The notes: generated by a model not told the origin, from the sequence alone. DNA of 64,000 nucleotides from an uncultured Paenibacillaceae bacterium (GCA_913056365.1 CAJXLT010000007.1:62001-126000), one strand, 5' to 3'; counted from the first letter of the stretch, positions 17,751 through 27,081 are shown. A program made the numbers and translations.

Positions 17751-19082
17751 ATGATACGGATAGACAGACCAGATAGTGGGGGTTGCTGGCAGATTCAAGT
17801 CGATCACACAACCGATACGGATCGACTTGCTGCGAAGCTGGCGCCGCTGTGCGGTCCTGGAACCGTCGTGGCGTTGGACGGGGATTTGGGAGCGGGGAAG
17901 ACACGGTTCTCTCAAGCATTCGCCAGCGGATTAGGCGTTCAGGAGACCGTGAACAGCCCGACATTTACGATCATCAAACAATATGAGCAAGCGCAACTGC
18001 CTCTGTATCATATGGATGTATATCGCATTACTGAGGCGGAAGCTGGTGAATTGGGGCTGGAAGATTACTTCTACGGCGAAGGCATTACGCTTGTCGAATG
18101 GGCGGAACGTATTGTCGGGGAGCTTCCAGAAGAATATTTGCATGTGCGCATCATGCGTAATGAGCAAGAGGATGGCCGAGATATTACAATCGAGCCGAGA
18201 GGAGAGCGTTATGAAGAGCTGAGTGAGCGTTGGGTGCGCAGCTTGGAATCAGATGCGAACAGCGGCATGCAAGTGAGGCATGCTGGGCAGACTCCTTCGC
18301 GCATCTTGGCGCTGGATACTTCGACAGGTATGCTGAGCGCTGTTGTACTGATCGATGGCCAAGTGGCAGCTGAGCGACATTCCGAAGCCGAGCGCAATCA
18401 TTCGATTCGGCTCGTTCCGGCTATCGGGGAGCTGCTAGACGAGGCAGGGTTGGCGCCAACGGATCTGGAAGGCATTGCAGTAGGGACAGGTCCGGGCTCT
18501 TACACTGGTGTTCGTATTGCCGTAACGGTAGCGAAGACAATGGCTTGGACACTCGGCATCCCGCTAGTTCGTGTATCTACACTTGCGGCATTGGCACTTA
18601 GCGGCAAGCAGGCGCTCAAGAATGGACAGCAAAGTGCGTCGGTGTGGGTCGCGCCGATCCTTGATGCGCGGCGAGAGAATGTGTACACAGGTCTGTATGC
18701 ACTTTGGGACGGGGCAGCGAATATGCAGAATCTGAGCGGTGACAGTAATCGTCAGCTGAAACAATGGTTGGACAAGCTAGTGCAAGCAGCAGCGGAGGGA
18801 ACGCTGGATGGGGTGACGGTAGAGCGGCCTTCGGAGCTCGTGGTCGTCGGCGAGACAGAGCGGTTCCACCCGCAGCTGCAGGCGGCTGCAGAGCGGGCTC
18901 GGCAAGCAGGCATTAGCTTCAGCTGGCAGCAATGCCGGTTGAACGCCGCTCACGCAGGAGCGCTCGGGATAATGAGTGAATGGCTGCGTGACGGTGTGCA
19001 TGAAGTCGTGCCAAATTATACCCAGTTGGCTGAGGCGGAAGCCAAGCTGCTGGCCAACCGAGCAGAGAGGGATGGAAGATGA
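17751..19082 (+). CDS. tsaE-tsaB: TsaE-TsaB fusion protein of t6A tRNA modification
   Basis: A single 443-residue frame holds two proteins that are usually separate. Residues about 1-150 are TsaE, a P-loop ATPase: Walker A GDLGAGKT (44-51), NSPTFTIIKQY and VEWAERI. After a linker of about 30 residues, residues 185-440 are TsaB, an ASKHA-fold pseudo-protease: ILALDTSTGMLSAVV, GTGPGSYTGVRIAV and LDARRENVYTGLY. Both belong to the complex that, with TsaD, adds threonylcarbamoyl to A37 of ANN-decoding tRNAs. The only internal ATG near the junction (18267) has no ribosome-binding site, so a fused product is expected. The stop overlaps rimI by ATGA. In B. subtilis these are ydiB and ydiC. A sequencing indel is unlikely, since both domains are complete. 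Confidence 0.9.
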   Translation: MIRIDRPDSGGCWQIQVDHTTDTDRLAAKLAPLCGPGTVVALDGDLGAGKTRFSQAFASGLGVQETVNSPTFTIIKQYEQAQLPLYHMDVYRITEAEAGELGLEDYFYGEGITLVEWAERIVGELPEEYLHVRIMRNEQEDGRDITIEPRGERYEELSERWVRSLESDANSGMQVRHAGQTPSRILALDTSTGMLSAVVLIDGQVAAERHSEAERNHSIRLVPAIGELLDEAGLAPTDLEGIAVGTGPGSYTGVRIAVTVAKTMAWTLGIPLVRVSTLAALALSGKQALKNGQQSASVWVAPILDARRENVYTGLYALWDGAANMQNLSGDSNRQLKQWLDKLVQAAAEGTLDGVTVERPSELVVVGETERFHPQLQAAAERARQAGISFSWQQCRLNAAHAGALGIMSEWLRDGVHEVVPNYTQLAEAEAKLLANRAERDGR

Positions 19083-19588
19083 TGCAATCCTCGCAATCTT
19101 ATCAACAATTCGCCTCTGCGCCACGGTTTCGCTCCATGCAGCAAGACGATATTGCTGCAGTTTGTACCATTGAACGCGAAGCGTTCACTACGCCTTGGAG
19201 TGAGGACGCCTTCCGCAATGAGCTGACACATAATCAGTATGCGCATTATATCGTTCTTGAATATGATGGCTTAATAGTAGGATACGGCGGATTGTGGCTC
19301 ATCATAGATGAGGCGCACATTACGAACGTTGCTGTAAAGTCGGAGTATCGTGGACGCGGCTGGGGTGAGAAGCTGATGCAGCGCTTGAAGGAAACGGCGG
19401 TGTTCTTAGGCGCTCGACGGATGACGTTGGAGGTGAGGGTGTCTAACACACGCGCGAAGCAGCTGTATGAGAAGCTTGGCTTCTATGGTGTTGGCATCCG
19501 CAAGGAATATTACACAGATAATCGTGAGGATGCACTTATAATGTGGGCTAACTTGACGTCGGATTCGAATCGGGGGGACTCAGCATGA
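19079..19588 (+). CDS. rimI: Ribosomal protein alanine N-acetyltransferase
   Basis: A 169-residue GNAT acetyltransferase that acetylates the N terminus of ribosomal protein S18. The acetyl-CoA pyrophosphate loop is EYRGRGWGEKLMQ (about 82-94), preceded by ITNVAVKSEY and followed by LEVRVSNTRAKQLYEKLGF, all RimI signatures. It has about 20 extra N-terminal residues compared with E. coli RimI. Start and stop overlap the flanking tsa genes by four bases each, so translation is coupled. Its place between tsaB and tsaD is the standard Bacillota order (ydiD in B. subtilis). Confidence 0.92.
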   Translation: MMQSSQSYQQFASAPRFRSMQQDDIAAVCTIEREAFTTPWSEDAFRNELTHNQYAHYIVLEYDGLIVGYGGLWLIIDEAHITNVAVKSEYRGRGWGEKLMQRLKETAVFLGARRMTLEVRVSNTRAKQLYEKLGFYGVGIRKEYYTDNREDALIMWANLTSDSNRGDSA

Positions 19589-20607
19589 CATGTCGGATAC
19601 TAGCGGTGGAAACAAGCTGTGATGAGACCTCCGCTGCAGTAGTAGAGGATGGAAGACGCATATTGTCCAATGTCGTCTCCAGCCAGATGGACACACACAA
19701 GCGCTTCGGCGGGGTCGTGCCGGAAGTGGCATCGCGCAAGCATGTGGAGACCATTACATGCATCATTGAAGCCTCACTAGAGGAAGCCAATATGCGAATG
19801 AATGAGTTGTCTGCCATTGCCGTGACACAGGGACCGGGACTCGTAGGCTCGCTGTTGGTCGGTGTCGTAGCTGCGAAAGCGCTCGCCTTATCACATGGAC
19901 TACCATTTATCGGGGTGCATCATATTGCCGGTCATATTTATGCCAATCAGTTAAGCGGAGAACTCCGGTTCCCCTTGATTGCATTAGTGGTATCCGGCGG
20001 TCATACTGAAATTATTCATATGGAGCAGGACGGCAGCTTCAAGCGGCTTGGACAAACGCGGGATGACGCAGTAGGCGAAGCGTATGACAAGGTAGCCCGT
20101 GCACTATCGCTTCCTTATCCCGGCGGGCCGCACGTAGATCGGCTGGCATTGGAAGCTGACGGTGAGATTCCGATGCCGCGCGCTTGGCTGGAATCCGATT
20201 CCTATGACTTCAGCTTCAGCGGGTTGAAGTCGGCCGTGTTGAATGCATTGAATCAAGCATCAATGCGTAAGCAGACGTTGGACCCGGCTCATGTAGCCAA
20301 CGGCTTCCAACAATCTGTCATCGACGTACTGACAGAGAAGGCACTGCGCGCTGTGAAGAATACCGGAGCAGAGCAGCTCGTCGTTGCCGGCGGCGTTGCT
20401 GCCAATCGCGGGCTGCGTGCGCGCTTGGAGGAAGTGTGCGGCAAGGAAGGGATTCGCTTGGCGATTCCTCCTCTCTCGCTGTGCACGGACAACGCTGCTA
20501 TGATTGGGGCTGCCGCCTATCTGAAGTGGGAACGGCAATGCTTCACTTCACTGGATATGAAGGCAGACCCGATGTTGACCTTGGAACAGTGGGCGCATGT
20601 GCAATAA
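19585..20607 (+). CDS. tsaD: tRNA N6-threonylcarbamoyladenosine transferase TsaD
   Basis: A 340-residue Kae1/Gcp/YgjD-family protein, the catalytic subunit that moves the threonylcarbamoyl group to A37. ETSCDETSAAVV (about 9-20), the metal-binding histidines in GVHHIAGHIYA (about 111-121), VSGGHTEI, and PPLSLCTDNAAMIG near the C terminus are all present. Length is normal. The start overlaps rimI (ATGA), and a terminator follows at 20620-20651. Downstream lies the DnaA-box cluster. Confidence 0.95.
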   Translation: MTCRILAVETSCDETSAAVVEDGRRILSNVVSSQMDTHKRFGGVVPEVASRKHVETITCIIEASLEEANMRMNELSAIAVTQGPGLVGSLLVGVVAAKALALSHGLPFIGVHHIAGHIYANQLSGELRFPLIALVVSGGHTEIIHMEQDGSFKRLGQTRDDAVGEAYDKVARALSLPYPGGPHVDRLALEADGEIPMPRAWLESDSYDFSFSGLKSAVLNALNQASMRKQTLDPAHVANGFQQSVIDVLTEKALRAVKNTGAEQLVVAGGVAANRGLRARLEEVCGKEGIRLAIPPLSLCTDNAAMIGAAAYLKWERQCFTSLDMKADPMLTLEQWAHVQ

Positions 20608-20619
20608 TAATAGAGTATA

Positions 20620-20651
20620 AGCTGATCGCTCGAGGCGGTCGGCTTTTTTTT
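20620..20651 (+). terminator. Terminator of the tsa operon
   Basis: AGCTGATCGC pairs with GCGGTCGGCT around a TCGAG loop, followed by eight T. Confidence 0.85.
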
Positions 20652-20682
20652 CTGTTCTTCAACATTATCTGACCGTCATGCT

Positions 20683-20898
20683 TGTGAATAAAATTTATCC
20701 ACAAGGATGCTGTTTTTGTGGAGAACACCTTCTAAATACCGATAGATTGGGACTTTCGGTGTGATGAAAAACAGAACAAGTTTTTCAACAAACAGTTGTG
20801 GATACTGTGGATAAAGTGGATAAATGATACGGTATGTACGCGTACAAAGGTAAAAGTTAACGATTAGCTGTGTATAAGCCTGTGAATAATGTGAATAA
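20683..20898. promoter_or_regulatory. Cluster of about nine DnaA boxes
   Basis: Matches to TTATNCACA or its complement TGTGNATAA lie at 20683-20691, 20695-20703 (TTATCCACA), 20806-20814, 20869-20877, 20881-20889 and 20890-20898. One-mismatch copies lie at 20717-20725, 20797-20805 and 20815-20823. Copies at 20797, 20806 and 20815 are back to back with exact 9-base spacing, as are those at 20881 and 20890. All but one point the same way. This fills the intergenic region between tsaD and the next gene. With no dnaA or dnaN here it is not a normal oriC. It may titrate DnaA or be a DnaA-controlled promoter. From memory, B. subtilis has a DnaA-binding cluster near its tsaD homologue gcp. Confidence 0.8.
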
Positions 20899-20929
20899 AC
20901 GTTGTAAACCACAGGGGAGGATGAAACAG

Positions 20930-23362
20930 TTGCCGGACACAGTACGGAGGATGAAGCGGGACGTGGCAGTAAATATGAGGCGGGTTCTTCTGTGGATGAC
21001 AGTTGTCGTACTGCTCAGCGGCAATGCAGTTCCAGTACATGCGGAGGGGAGTGAACAGCCGTCTGTCAGCCAAACAACACAGACAAGTACAGGTGAGATT
21101 ATTGTTATCTCTGTTCCGGGGTTGTCGTTCATGGAATGGAATGAGACTGAACTGGCAGCGTATCCGCATCTGCAGCGGATCGTTCATGAAGGGGCAGTAG
21201 GCGCGATGAATATTCGCACCCCGGTTCGAGGGGCTGAGGACGTCTATGCTTCGATTGGTCTTGGCGCACCTGTGGAAGCAAGTGGTAGTTTGCACGCTTA
21301 TAATGTGTGGGAATACGTAAGCACAGGGAAGGAGCATGGAATTGCAGGAGAATTGTTCGCTAGAAGAACCGGTCTCCCAACGACTAACGGGCAGCTTGTT
21401 GTACCAGATATTATTAGTTGGCAGGCGCAGAAGGGTAATTCTGCTGATCGTCTTGGCGATTTGTTGCGTCATGCGTATATTCCTGCTGCTGCGTACGGAA
21501 ATCGGGATCGCAGCAAAGCGGGACAGCCTGTCATCGATACTGAATTCCTTGGCAGACATGCGCCTTTCGTTATTATGGATAAGCATGGAAGGGCATACGG
21601 GGATGTATCGACAGACCTTAATCGCAGCGCCCCCGATCGGCCTTACGGACTGCGAACAGACTATGAGCAACTAATTTACAAGCTGCAGCAGCATTCAGCA
21701 CCGTCTCTCGTAATTATTGAGCTTGGCGACCTGGATCGGCTCTATGATGCACGCAGCTATTACGAAATAGATGAGTTTCAGGCGTGGAAGCACGTCGTAC
21801 TTACAGAAATTGATGATTTTATTGGTCGGCTTATCTGGGAGCAGAGCGAGGCAGGGCAAGCTCGAATGCTCATTCTATTCTCCCCTTACGTTCATGCCGA
21901 TGCATATCGCGCATACAATCGTATGGCTCCGATCGTAGTATGGGGTGGAGAAATGGAGAGCGGTGTGCTGACGTCTGCGACGACTCGCCGCCCCGGAGTC
22001 ATCTCCTTGTATGATCTCGCTCCGACCTTGCTAGCACAGTTTGACTTGAAGCCAGTTCAAAGCATGCTTGGAGCGCCGGTTGCGTCCATAACAATGAAAG
22101 ATTCAATGCTGATCGTTAGCAATATGGTGGAGCAAATGCGCAAAATATACGCGCTTAGACCTCCGTTACTGTATACGTTCGTGACCTATGAAATTACCGT
22201 ATTGCTCGGTCTGCTCGTATTTGTCGTCTATCCGTTCCGGTGGCGGGAGCGCTTGCCGCGATGGTCCCGACAGACGATAGGCGCAGCTATGCTGCTCAGT
22301 TTGCTTGCTGCTCCGGTTGTTTTGCATGTGATGGGGTGGGCCGCTCACTTGACTAGCGGCATACTTGCAGCATCGTTTGCAGTTGGAACAGTCGCTATCG
22401 CGGTGAGTGCTGTAATGATCAGTTATCGGTTACAGAGACATCGACACTTGCGGACGGGGTATCATTCCAGATATGTATTAGCAGCTGCTTGGATCGGAAT
22501 AGTTGGCACGGCGCTGCTTTTAGCAGACGGCATGACAGGAGCGGAGGCGATGAAGCGCTCCATACTCGGTTATGACGCGATGGTCGGTGCCCGTTACTAT
22601 GGTATTGGCAATGAATTTATGGGCGTGCTCATCGGCTCGACGTTGCTTGCAGTTGCAGCAGCAGCTCAATATGGGGCGCCGTCGGGAACGAAGCGGCGGA
22701 AGGCAGTGGCAATCGCCGCGGCTCTAGTATTCATCGCGATATTCGTGTACCTCGCAGCGCCATCAGGCGGGACGAATGCGGGCGGCGCCTTGACTGCAGC
22801 AGCAGCATTCACAGTGTTATACACACGGCTGTTTACCCGATTGTGGGAAGGCAGACGTGTGCTTCTCCGCCTGATCGGAGCTTGTGCATGTGCAGGGATT
22901 GCGGGATTGCTCCTACTGTGGTGTTTGAACGTATGGCTGCCGTTCGATGCGTCTAATCCAAGTCACATTGGCAAGGCGATGGGATTATTGGAAGGAGGGA
23001 GAATAGACCTGATCGCAGCGATGGTGTACCGCAAGCTTTCAATGAATATTCACTTGATCGGGGTTTCGTCCTGGAGCAAGGTGCTGATTGCGAGTCTGTT
23101 AGTTATGATCGTGCTGCTTATCAAGCCACGCGGTGTGTTTCATCGTTGGCAGCATGCTGTTCCGGATTTGATGCATGGTTTTATTGCCATTGTGACGGGG
23201 GCAGTAACAGCATTGCTGGTCAACGACTCCGGCATTGTGTCTGCAGCCACAATGATTGTATATGTGGCCGTTCCTATGCTGCTGCTAAGGCTTCAGGAGA
23301 TATATGAGTACGACGAACAGGAAGTATCGGACTATTCGGCCAATGCCTCCCAATCCTCATAG
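20930..23362 (+). CDS. Exported alkaline-phosphatase-fold domain with C-terminal membrane region
   Basis: A protein of about 810 residues. A hydrophobic signal/anchor lies near residues 19-37, ending near VHAEG. Residues about 55-400 look like the alkaline-phosphatase superfamily fold: IIVISVPGLSFMEWNE, then SIGLGAP, IIELGDLDRLYDARSYY and SLYDLAPTLLAQFDL, the last typical of phosphatase/sulfatase-fold proteins. The remaining 400 residues hold about ten membrane helices. The TTG at 20930 has GGGGAGG nine bases upstream; an upstream ATG and a downstream GTG lack such a site. It converges on the ABC-F gene with 31 bases of coding overlap. I do not know its substrate; a role in cell-envelope polymer metabolism is a guess. 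Confidence 0.65.
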   Translation: MPDTVRRMKRDVAVNMRRVLLWMTVVVLLSGNAVPVHAEGSEQPSVSQTTQTSTGEIIVISVPGLSFMEWNETELAAYPHLQRIVHEGAVGAMNIRTPVRGAEDVYASIGLGAPVEASGSLHAYNVWEYVSTGKEHGIAGELFARRTGLPTTNGQLVVPDIISWQAQKGNSADRLGDLLRHAYIPAAAYGNRDRSKAGQPVIDTEFLGRHAPFVIMDKHGRAYGDVSTDLNRSAPDRPYGLRTDYEQLIYKLQQHSAPSLVIIELGDLDRLYDARSYYEIDEFQAWKHVVLTEIDDFIGRLIWEQSEAGQARMLILFSPYVHADAYRAYNRMAPIVVWGGEMESGVLTSATTRRPGVISLYDLAPTLLAQFDLKPVQSMLGAPVASITMKDSMLIVSNMVEQMRKIYALRPPLLYTFVTYEITVLLGLLVFVVYPFRWRERLPRWSRQTIGAAMLLSLLAAPVVLHVMGWAAHLTSGILAASFAVGTVAIAVSAVMISYRLQRHRHLRTGYHSRYVLAAAWIGIVGTALLLADGMTGAEAMKRSILGYDAMVGARYYGIGNEFMGVLIGSTLLAVAAAAQYGAPSGTKRRKAVAIAAALVFIAIFVYLAAPSGGTNAGGALTAAAAFTVLYTRLFTRLWEGRRVLLRLIGACACAGIAGLLLLWCLNVWLPFDASNPSHIGKAMGLLEGGRIDLIAAMVYRKLSMNIHLIGVSSWSKVLIASLLVMIVLLIKPRGVFHRWQHAVPDLMHGFIAIVTGAVTALLVNDSGIVSAATMIVYVAVPMLLLRLQEIYEYDEQEVSDYSANASQSS

Positions 23363-25284
23363 AGCTCTTGCAGCTTGTTCTTTATCGTTGTCATTTTCTC
23401 TTCGAGCTCTTGCACTTTGACATAGTTCTGAAACACATCCGGCTCTGCCATCCGCAGCTCCAATGCACCGTGTTCTTCTTCCAGCTCTGCGATCTGCTGC
23501 TCACATTGCTCCAGCTTACGTTGCCGATTCCGCTCATCACGCTTAGCTTGCTTCTCTGCTTCGTATGCGGCAGCGCCATTGTCGGATGACGGAGTGGAGG
23601 CAGCCTGTTTGCCAGCTTGCGTCACATGCGATGCTGTCGTGTTTGTTGCGTGGTCAGCAAGCTCTGTGAGTTCAGCCTTCTTCTCGACATAATCATCATA
23701 ATTTCCCAGGAAATGTTGAATGCCGTCAACACTAAGCTCTATGACACGCTCCGCCATTTTGTTCAAGAAATATCGGTCATGCGAGATGAAGAGCAGCGTT
23801 CCTTCGAAGTCGAGCAGGGCAGACTCTAGTATTTCTTTGCTGTACAAGTCAAGGTGATTGGTCGGTTCATCTAAGATGAGCACATTTGCCTCCAGTAGCA
23901 TCAACTTGGACAAAGCGACTCGAGCACGTTCGCCGCCGCTTAATGAGCCTACAAGCTTCTCCACATCATCACCGCTAAACAAGAAATTACCGAGCACTGT
24001 ACGGATTGCTTGCTCATCCTCATGCGGGAAGGCATTCCACACTTCCTCCAATACGGTATGATTCGGGTTGAGTGTCGTGTGCTCCTGATCATAATACGCA
24101 ACATCAGTCTTGGCACCCCAGCGAATAGTACCTGCCTGAGCTTGAAGCTGTCCCATTAAGGTCTTGAGCAAGGAAGATTTGCCGATCCCGTTAGGTCCGA
24201 TCAATGCAACCGTTTCCCCGCGATGCAGATGGAAGGAAGCGTTGTGGAACAATGGTTGCTGCTCGGGATAGCCTGCTGATAACTGATCGACTAGTAGTAC
24301 ATCGTTGCCGGATGCGCGCGCTTGTCGGAAGGAAAATGACGCCCGCTTCAGTTCCCCTGACGGCCGGTCTAGCCGTTCCATCTTGTCCAACGTCTTTCGC
24401 CGTGATTGTGCGCGCTTCGTCGTAGAGGCACGGGCTAGATTACGGCGGACGAAGTCTTCCATCTTCTGAATTTCCTGCTGCTGCTTTTCATAATGCTTCT
24501 GCTCTACTTCGAGATTTTTGGCCTTCACCTCTATGAATTTGCTGTAATTCCCCGTATAACGCTTCGCCATCGTTCGTTCGATTTCATATATAGTGCCAAC
24601 AACTGCATCGAGGAAAAACCGGTCGTGAGAGACAATCAAGATAGCGCCTGAATATTGCTTGAGATACGCTTCCAACCAAGTTAATGTAGCAATATCTAGA
24701 TAATTCGTCGGTTCGTCCAGCATGAGCAGATCAGGTGCTTGTAACAAAATTTTGGCTAATGCGAGCCGTGTTTTCTGCCCGCCGCTCAAAGCGTGAACGG
24801 ACGTATCGAACGGCATATCGCCAAAGCCCATTCCATTCAGTATGCCGCGTACGTTGGCCTCCATTTCGTATCCGCCTTGCATACGAAACTGATGGGCAAG
24901 CTCATCGTATTGCTTGAGCAAGGCCTCCATCGAAGCGGTGTCTTGCTCTTCGTCCTGATCACTCATGCGCTGCTCGAGCTGGCGCATTCTCTCCTCAATT
25001 TGAACTTGCGGCGCATACACTGTCATGAGCTCATCCCAGATGGATAACGCTGAATCCAGTCCGCTATGCTGCGCCAAATAACCGATCTTAGATTGCTTCG
25101 GCACAATAATGTCGCCATTGTCCGCACTGTCAATTCCAGCAAGAATGCGGAGCAAGGTTGACTTACCTGCGCCGTTCACGCCGACTAAGCCTACCTTCTC
25201 CTTCTCTTCCACTTGTATATGAATATTCCTTAATATTGGTGTAGTGCCGTATGATTTCGTGATGCTTAATCCTTGAAGCAGCAT
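23332..25284 (-). CDS. ABC-F family ATPase (YdiF type)
   Basis: A 650-residue protein with two ABC domains and no membrane segments. Walker A GVNGAGKST (about 35) and GPNGIGKSS (about 360), signatures LSGGQKTRLALA and LSGGERARVALS, and Walker B LLMLDEPTNYLD and VLILDEPTNHLD. A charged coiled-coil linker follows domain one, and a Lys/Glu-rich coiled coil makes up the last about 90 residues. ABC-F proteins bind the ribosome near the E site and act in translation; most are not transporters. B. subtilis YdiF holds the same place after gcp. Its 3' end overlaps the convergent phosphatase-like gene by 31 bases. Confidence 0.93.
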   Translation of the reverse strand: MLLQGLSITKSYGTTPILRNIHIQVEEKEKVGLVGVNGAGKSTLLRILAGIDSADNGDIIVPKQSKIGYLAQHSGLDSALSIWDELMTVYAPQVQIEERMRQLEQRMSDQDEEQDTASMEALLKQYDELAHQFRMQGGYEMEANVRGILNGMGFGDMPFDTSVHALSGGQKTRLALAKILLQAPDLLMLDEPTNYLDIATLTWLEAYLKQYSGAILIVSHDRFFLDAVVGTIYEIERTMAKRYTGNYSKFIEVKAKNLEVEQKHYEKQQQEIQKMEDFVRRNLARASTTKRAQSRRKTLDKMERLDRPSGELKRASFSFRQARASGNDVLLVDQLSAGYPEQQPLFHNASFHLHRGETVALIGPNGIGKSSLLKTLMGQLQAQAGTIRWGAKTDVAYYDQEHTTLNPNHTVLEEVWNAFPHEDEQAIRTVLGNFLFSGDDVEKLVGSLSGGERARVALSKLMLLEANVLILDEPTNHLDLYSKEILESALLDFEGTLLFISHDRYFLNKMAERVIELSVDGIQHFLGNYDDYVEKKAELTELADHATNTTASHVTQAGKQAASTPSSDNGAAAYEAEKQAKRDERNRQRKLEQCEQQIAELEEEHGALELRMAEPDVFQNYVKVQELEEKMTTIKNKLQELYEDWEALAE

Positions 25285-25464
25285 GATTCCAACAACCTCC
25301 TTAAAACGGTCACTTCTAGTTTACATGAACAGACACAGGTTCGGCAAAGTATAGACGTCTGGAAGCAATTGTCGCTATAGCTCGAATCGTGTTCCATGCT
25401 ACAATCAAGAGCACATATGAGCGGAATGAAACGAGAACGCGGTATGCGGGGAGGCGGAGTCAGT

Positions 25465-26355
25465 ATGTGTCCTGCACAAAAATGTAAGCCCTTTCAAAAA
25501 AGACATCCTTTGTCTGTATGGACTGCGGCATGTTTCGTTGCGAGTGCTGTGCTCATCTCCTTGACCGCTGGGTTAATCGGAATAGATAACTATGCAGTTA
25601 TTTCTTCGGTCAGAACGAAACCAGCTCAAGTTCTCATCGCTTCAGACAGTTCTCCACAACAGGAATGGAAGGTGATGACATACAACATTCGACATGCACG
25701 TGGCACTGATAATAAGATTAGTCTAAGACGAATTGCGCAAGTAATCCGGCAAGAGGAGGCAAATGTTGTCGCCTTGCAGGAAGTGGATCGCTATATGTGG
25801 CGCAGTGGCTTTCAAGATCAGGTGAAGCAATTAGCGCAACTATTGGGCATGAACTGGGCCTTCGCTCCAAGTATGAAAATTGGCAATTTTGCCTATGGAA
25901 ATGCGATTCTTAGTCACGATCCAATACAGTCGGCTACTTCTGTGTCTCTTGGTGGGATGTGGGAGAATCGAACGATGCTGCAAGCGACTATATCGACAAA
26001 CCGGGGATGGATAGACGTATACACGACACATCTTGGCTTGAGTGAAGAGGAGAGAGTACAACAGATGCCACACGTGCTGCGATTTCTTGAGCAAGCGAAG
26101 GAGCCTGCATTGTGGCTGGGGGATTTCAACATGGAGGCTTCGCATCCGTTGCTTCATATGCCCGAACGATGGAAGAAGTTAGAGCAATCGGAACAACGAG
26201 GGACGATTATGGGTAAGCGGGAAATCGATCATATCTACGCTGCACAGCCTGGCGGGAATGTATGGGAGGTGCAGGAGGTGTATGTGCCGGTGTCGATTGC
26301 GTCTGATCATCTGCCTGTCGTTGCCAATCTCCGATGGACGACGGCAGCTGATTAG
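25465..26355 (+). CDS. Endonuclease/exonuclease/phosphatase-fold protein, membrane-anchored
   Basis: A protein of about 296 residues with one N-terminal hydrophobic segment (about 17-40), then an EEP-fold domain: KVMTYNIRHARGTDN, VVALQEVDRYMWRSG, TTHLGLSEEERVQQM, WLGDFNMEASHP and IDHIYA, ending SDHLPVVANL. These supply the metal and catalytic His/Asp residues of the DNase I-like superfamily, so it should be an active, extracytoplasmic phosphodiesterase or phosphatase. The ATG at 25465 is chosen since GGGGAGG at 25448-25454 precedes it; longer in-frame starts exist. The substrate (nucleic acid, sphingomyelin or phosphoinositide in other members) is unknown. Confidence 0.85.
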   Translation: MCPAQKCKPFQKRHPLSVWTAACFVASAVLISLTAGLIGIDNYAVISSVRTKPAQVLIASDSSPQQEWKVMTYNIRHARGTDNKISLRRIAQVIRQEEANVVALQEVDRYMWRSGFQDQVKQLAQLLGMNWAFAPSMKIGNFAYGNAILSHDPIQSATSVSLGGMWENRTMLQATISTNRGWIDVYTTHLGLSEEERVQQMPHVLRFLEQAKEPALWLGDFNMEASHPLLHMPERWKKLEQSEQRGTIMGKREIDHIYAAQPGGNVWEVQEVYVPVSIASDHLPVVANLRWTTAAD

Positions 26356-26439
26356 CTGCAGGAGGCTGTTTCTATGTTTTTCCCAATTTGATTATGATAC
26401 ACTGTAACATATATCGGTTGATTTCAAGGATAGGGAACG

Positions 26440-27081
26440 ATGAAGATGAAGACGAAATCAGAATGGCGAGCCTATGCGCTCGAGCGGAGAGAAGCGTTGT
26501 CAACGGAAGATCGCAAGACCAAATCAGAGCAAATCTGTCGTAACATCATCCAATCTTCGTTATTAACAGATGTTCATGCACGGATTGCATGCCCTACCGT
26601 TCTGGTCTACTGGCCATTCCGATCTGAAGTCGACATTCGTCCCTTCATCACATGGGCTTGGCAGCAGTCTTGGATCGTTGCAGCACCGAGAGTTGATCGC
26701 AAGCTGGCTACGATGTCGTACTCTATCATTCATAGTCCTGGCGACCTTCATTCAGGTACATACGGAATTATGGAGCCAAGCATGGAACAGCCTCTTCTGG
26801 AAGATGCAGCGTCAGCCGATGTCGTTATAGTGCCCGGGGCTGCATTCGATCGTCGGGGTAACCGTATTGGCTATGGCGGCGGTTATTACGACAAAACATT
26901 CGAGCAATGGACACGAACAGATCAACTGGCGGACAAGCAGCCGATACGAATAGCTCCTGCATATGAATTGCAGATCTTTGAGCAAATTCCTGCCGAGCAG
27001 CACGATATAAGGGTAAGTGTTATCATTACAGAGAAGGAAGAAATACGTATAGACAGCTACGAGACCCATGAAGCAAGGTGA
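26440..27081 (+). CDS. 5-formyltetrahydrofolate cyclo-ligase
   Basis: A 213-residue enzyme that converts 5-formyl-THF to 5,10-methenyl-THF with ATP. The N-terminal KSEWRAYALERREAL and the C-terminal signature VPGAAFDRRGNRIGYGGGYYD (split here as AFDRRGNRIG and YGGGYYD) identify the family. AGGATAGGG lies upstream of the ATG. It is followed, without a terminator, by the molybdenum-cofactor genes and may be co-transcribed. B. subtilis YqgN is the equivalent protein. Confidence 0.92.
   Translation: MKMKTKSEWRAYALERREALSTEDRKTKSEQICRNIIQSSLLTDVHARIACPTVLVYWPFRSEVDIRPFITWAWQQSWIVAAPRVDRKLATMSYSIIHSPGDLHSGTYGIMEPSMEQPLLEDAASADVVIVPGAAFDRRGNRIGYGGGYYDKTFEQWTRTDQLADKQPIRIAPAYELQIFEQIPAEQHDIRVSVIITEKEEIRIDSYETHEAR

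Noticed and set aside
20683-20898. Chromosomal origin oriC
   Set aside because: DnaA boxes are dense, but dnaA, dnaN and a clear AT-rich unwinding element are not here.
20864-21670. 268-codon minus-strand ORF
   Set aside because: It is antisense to the phosphatase-like gene and rich in Cys, His and Arg, as shadow frames are. It also overlaps the DnaA boxes.
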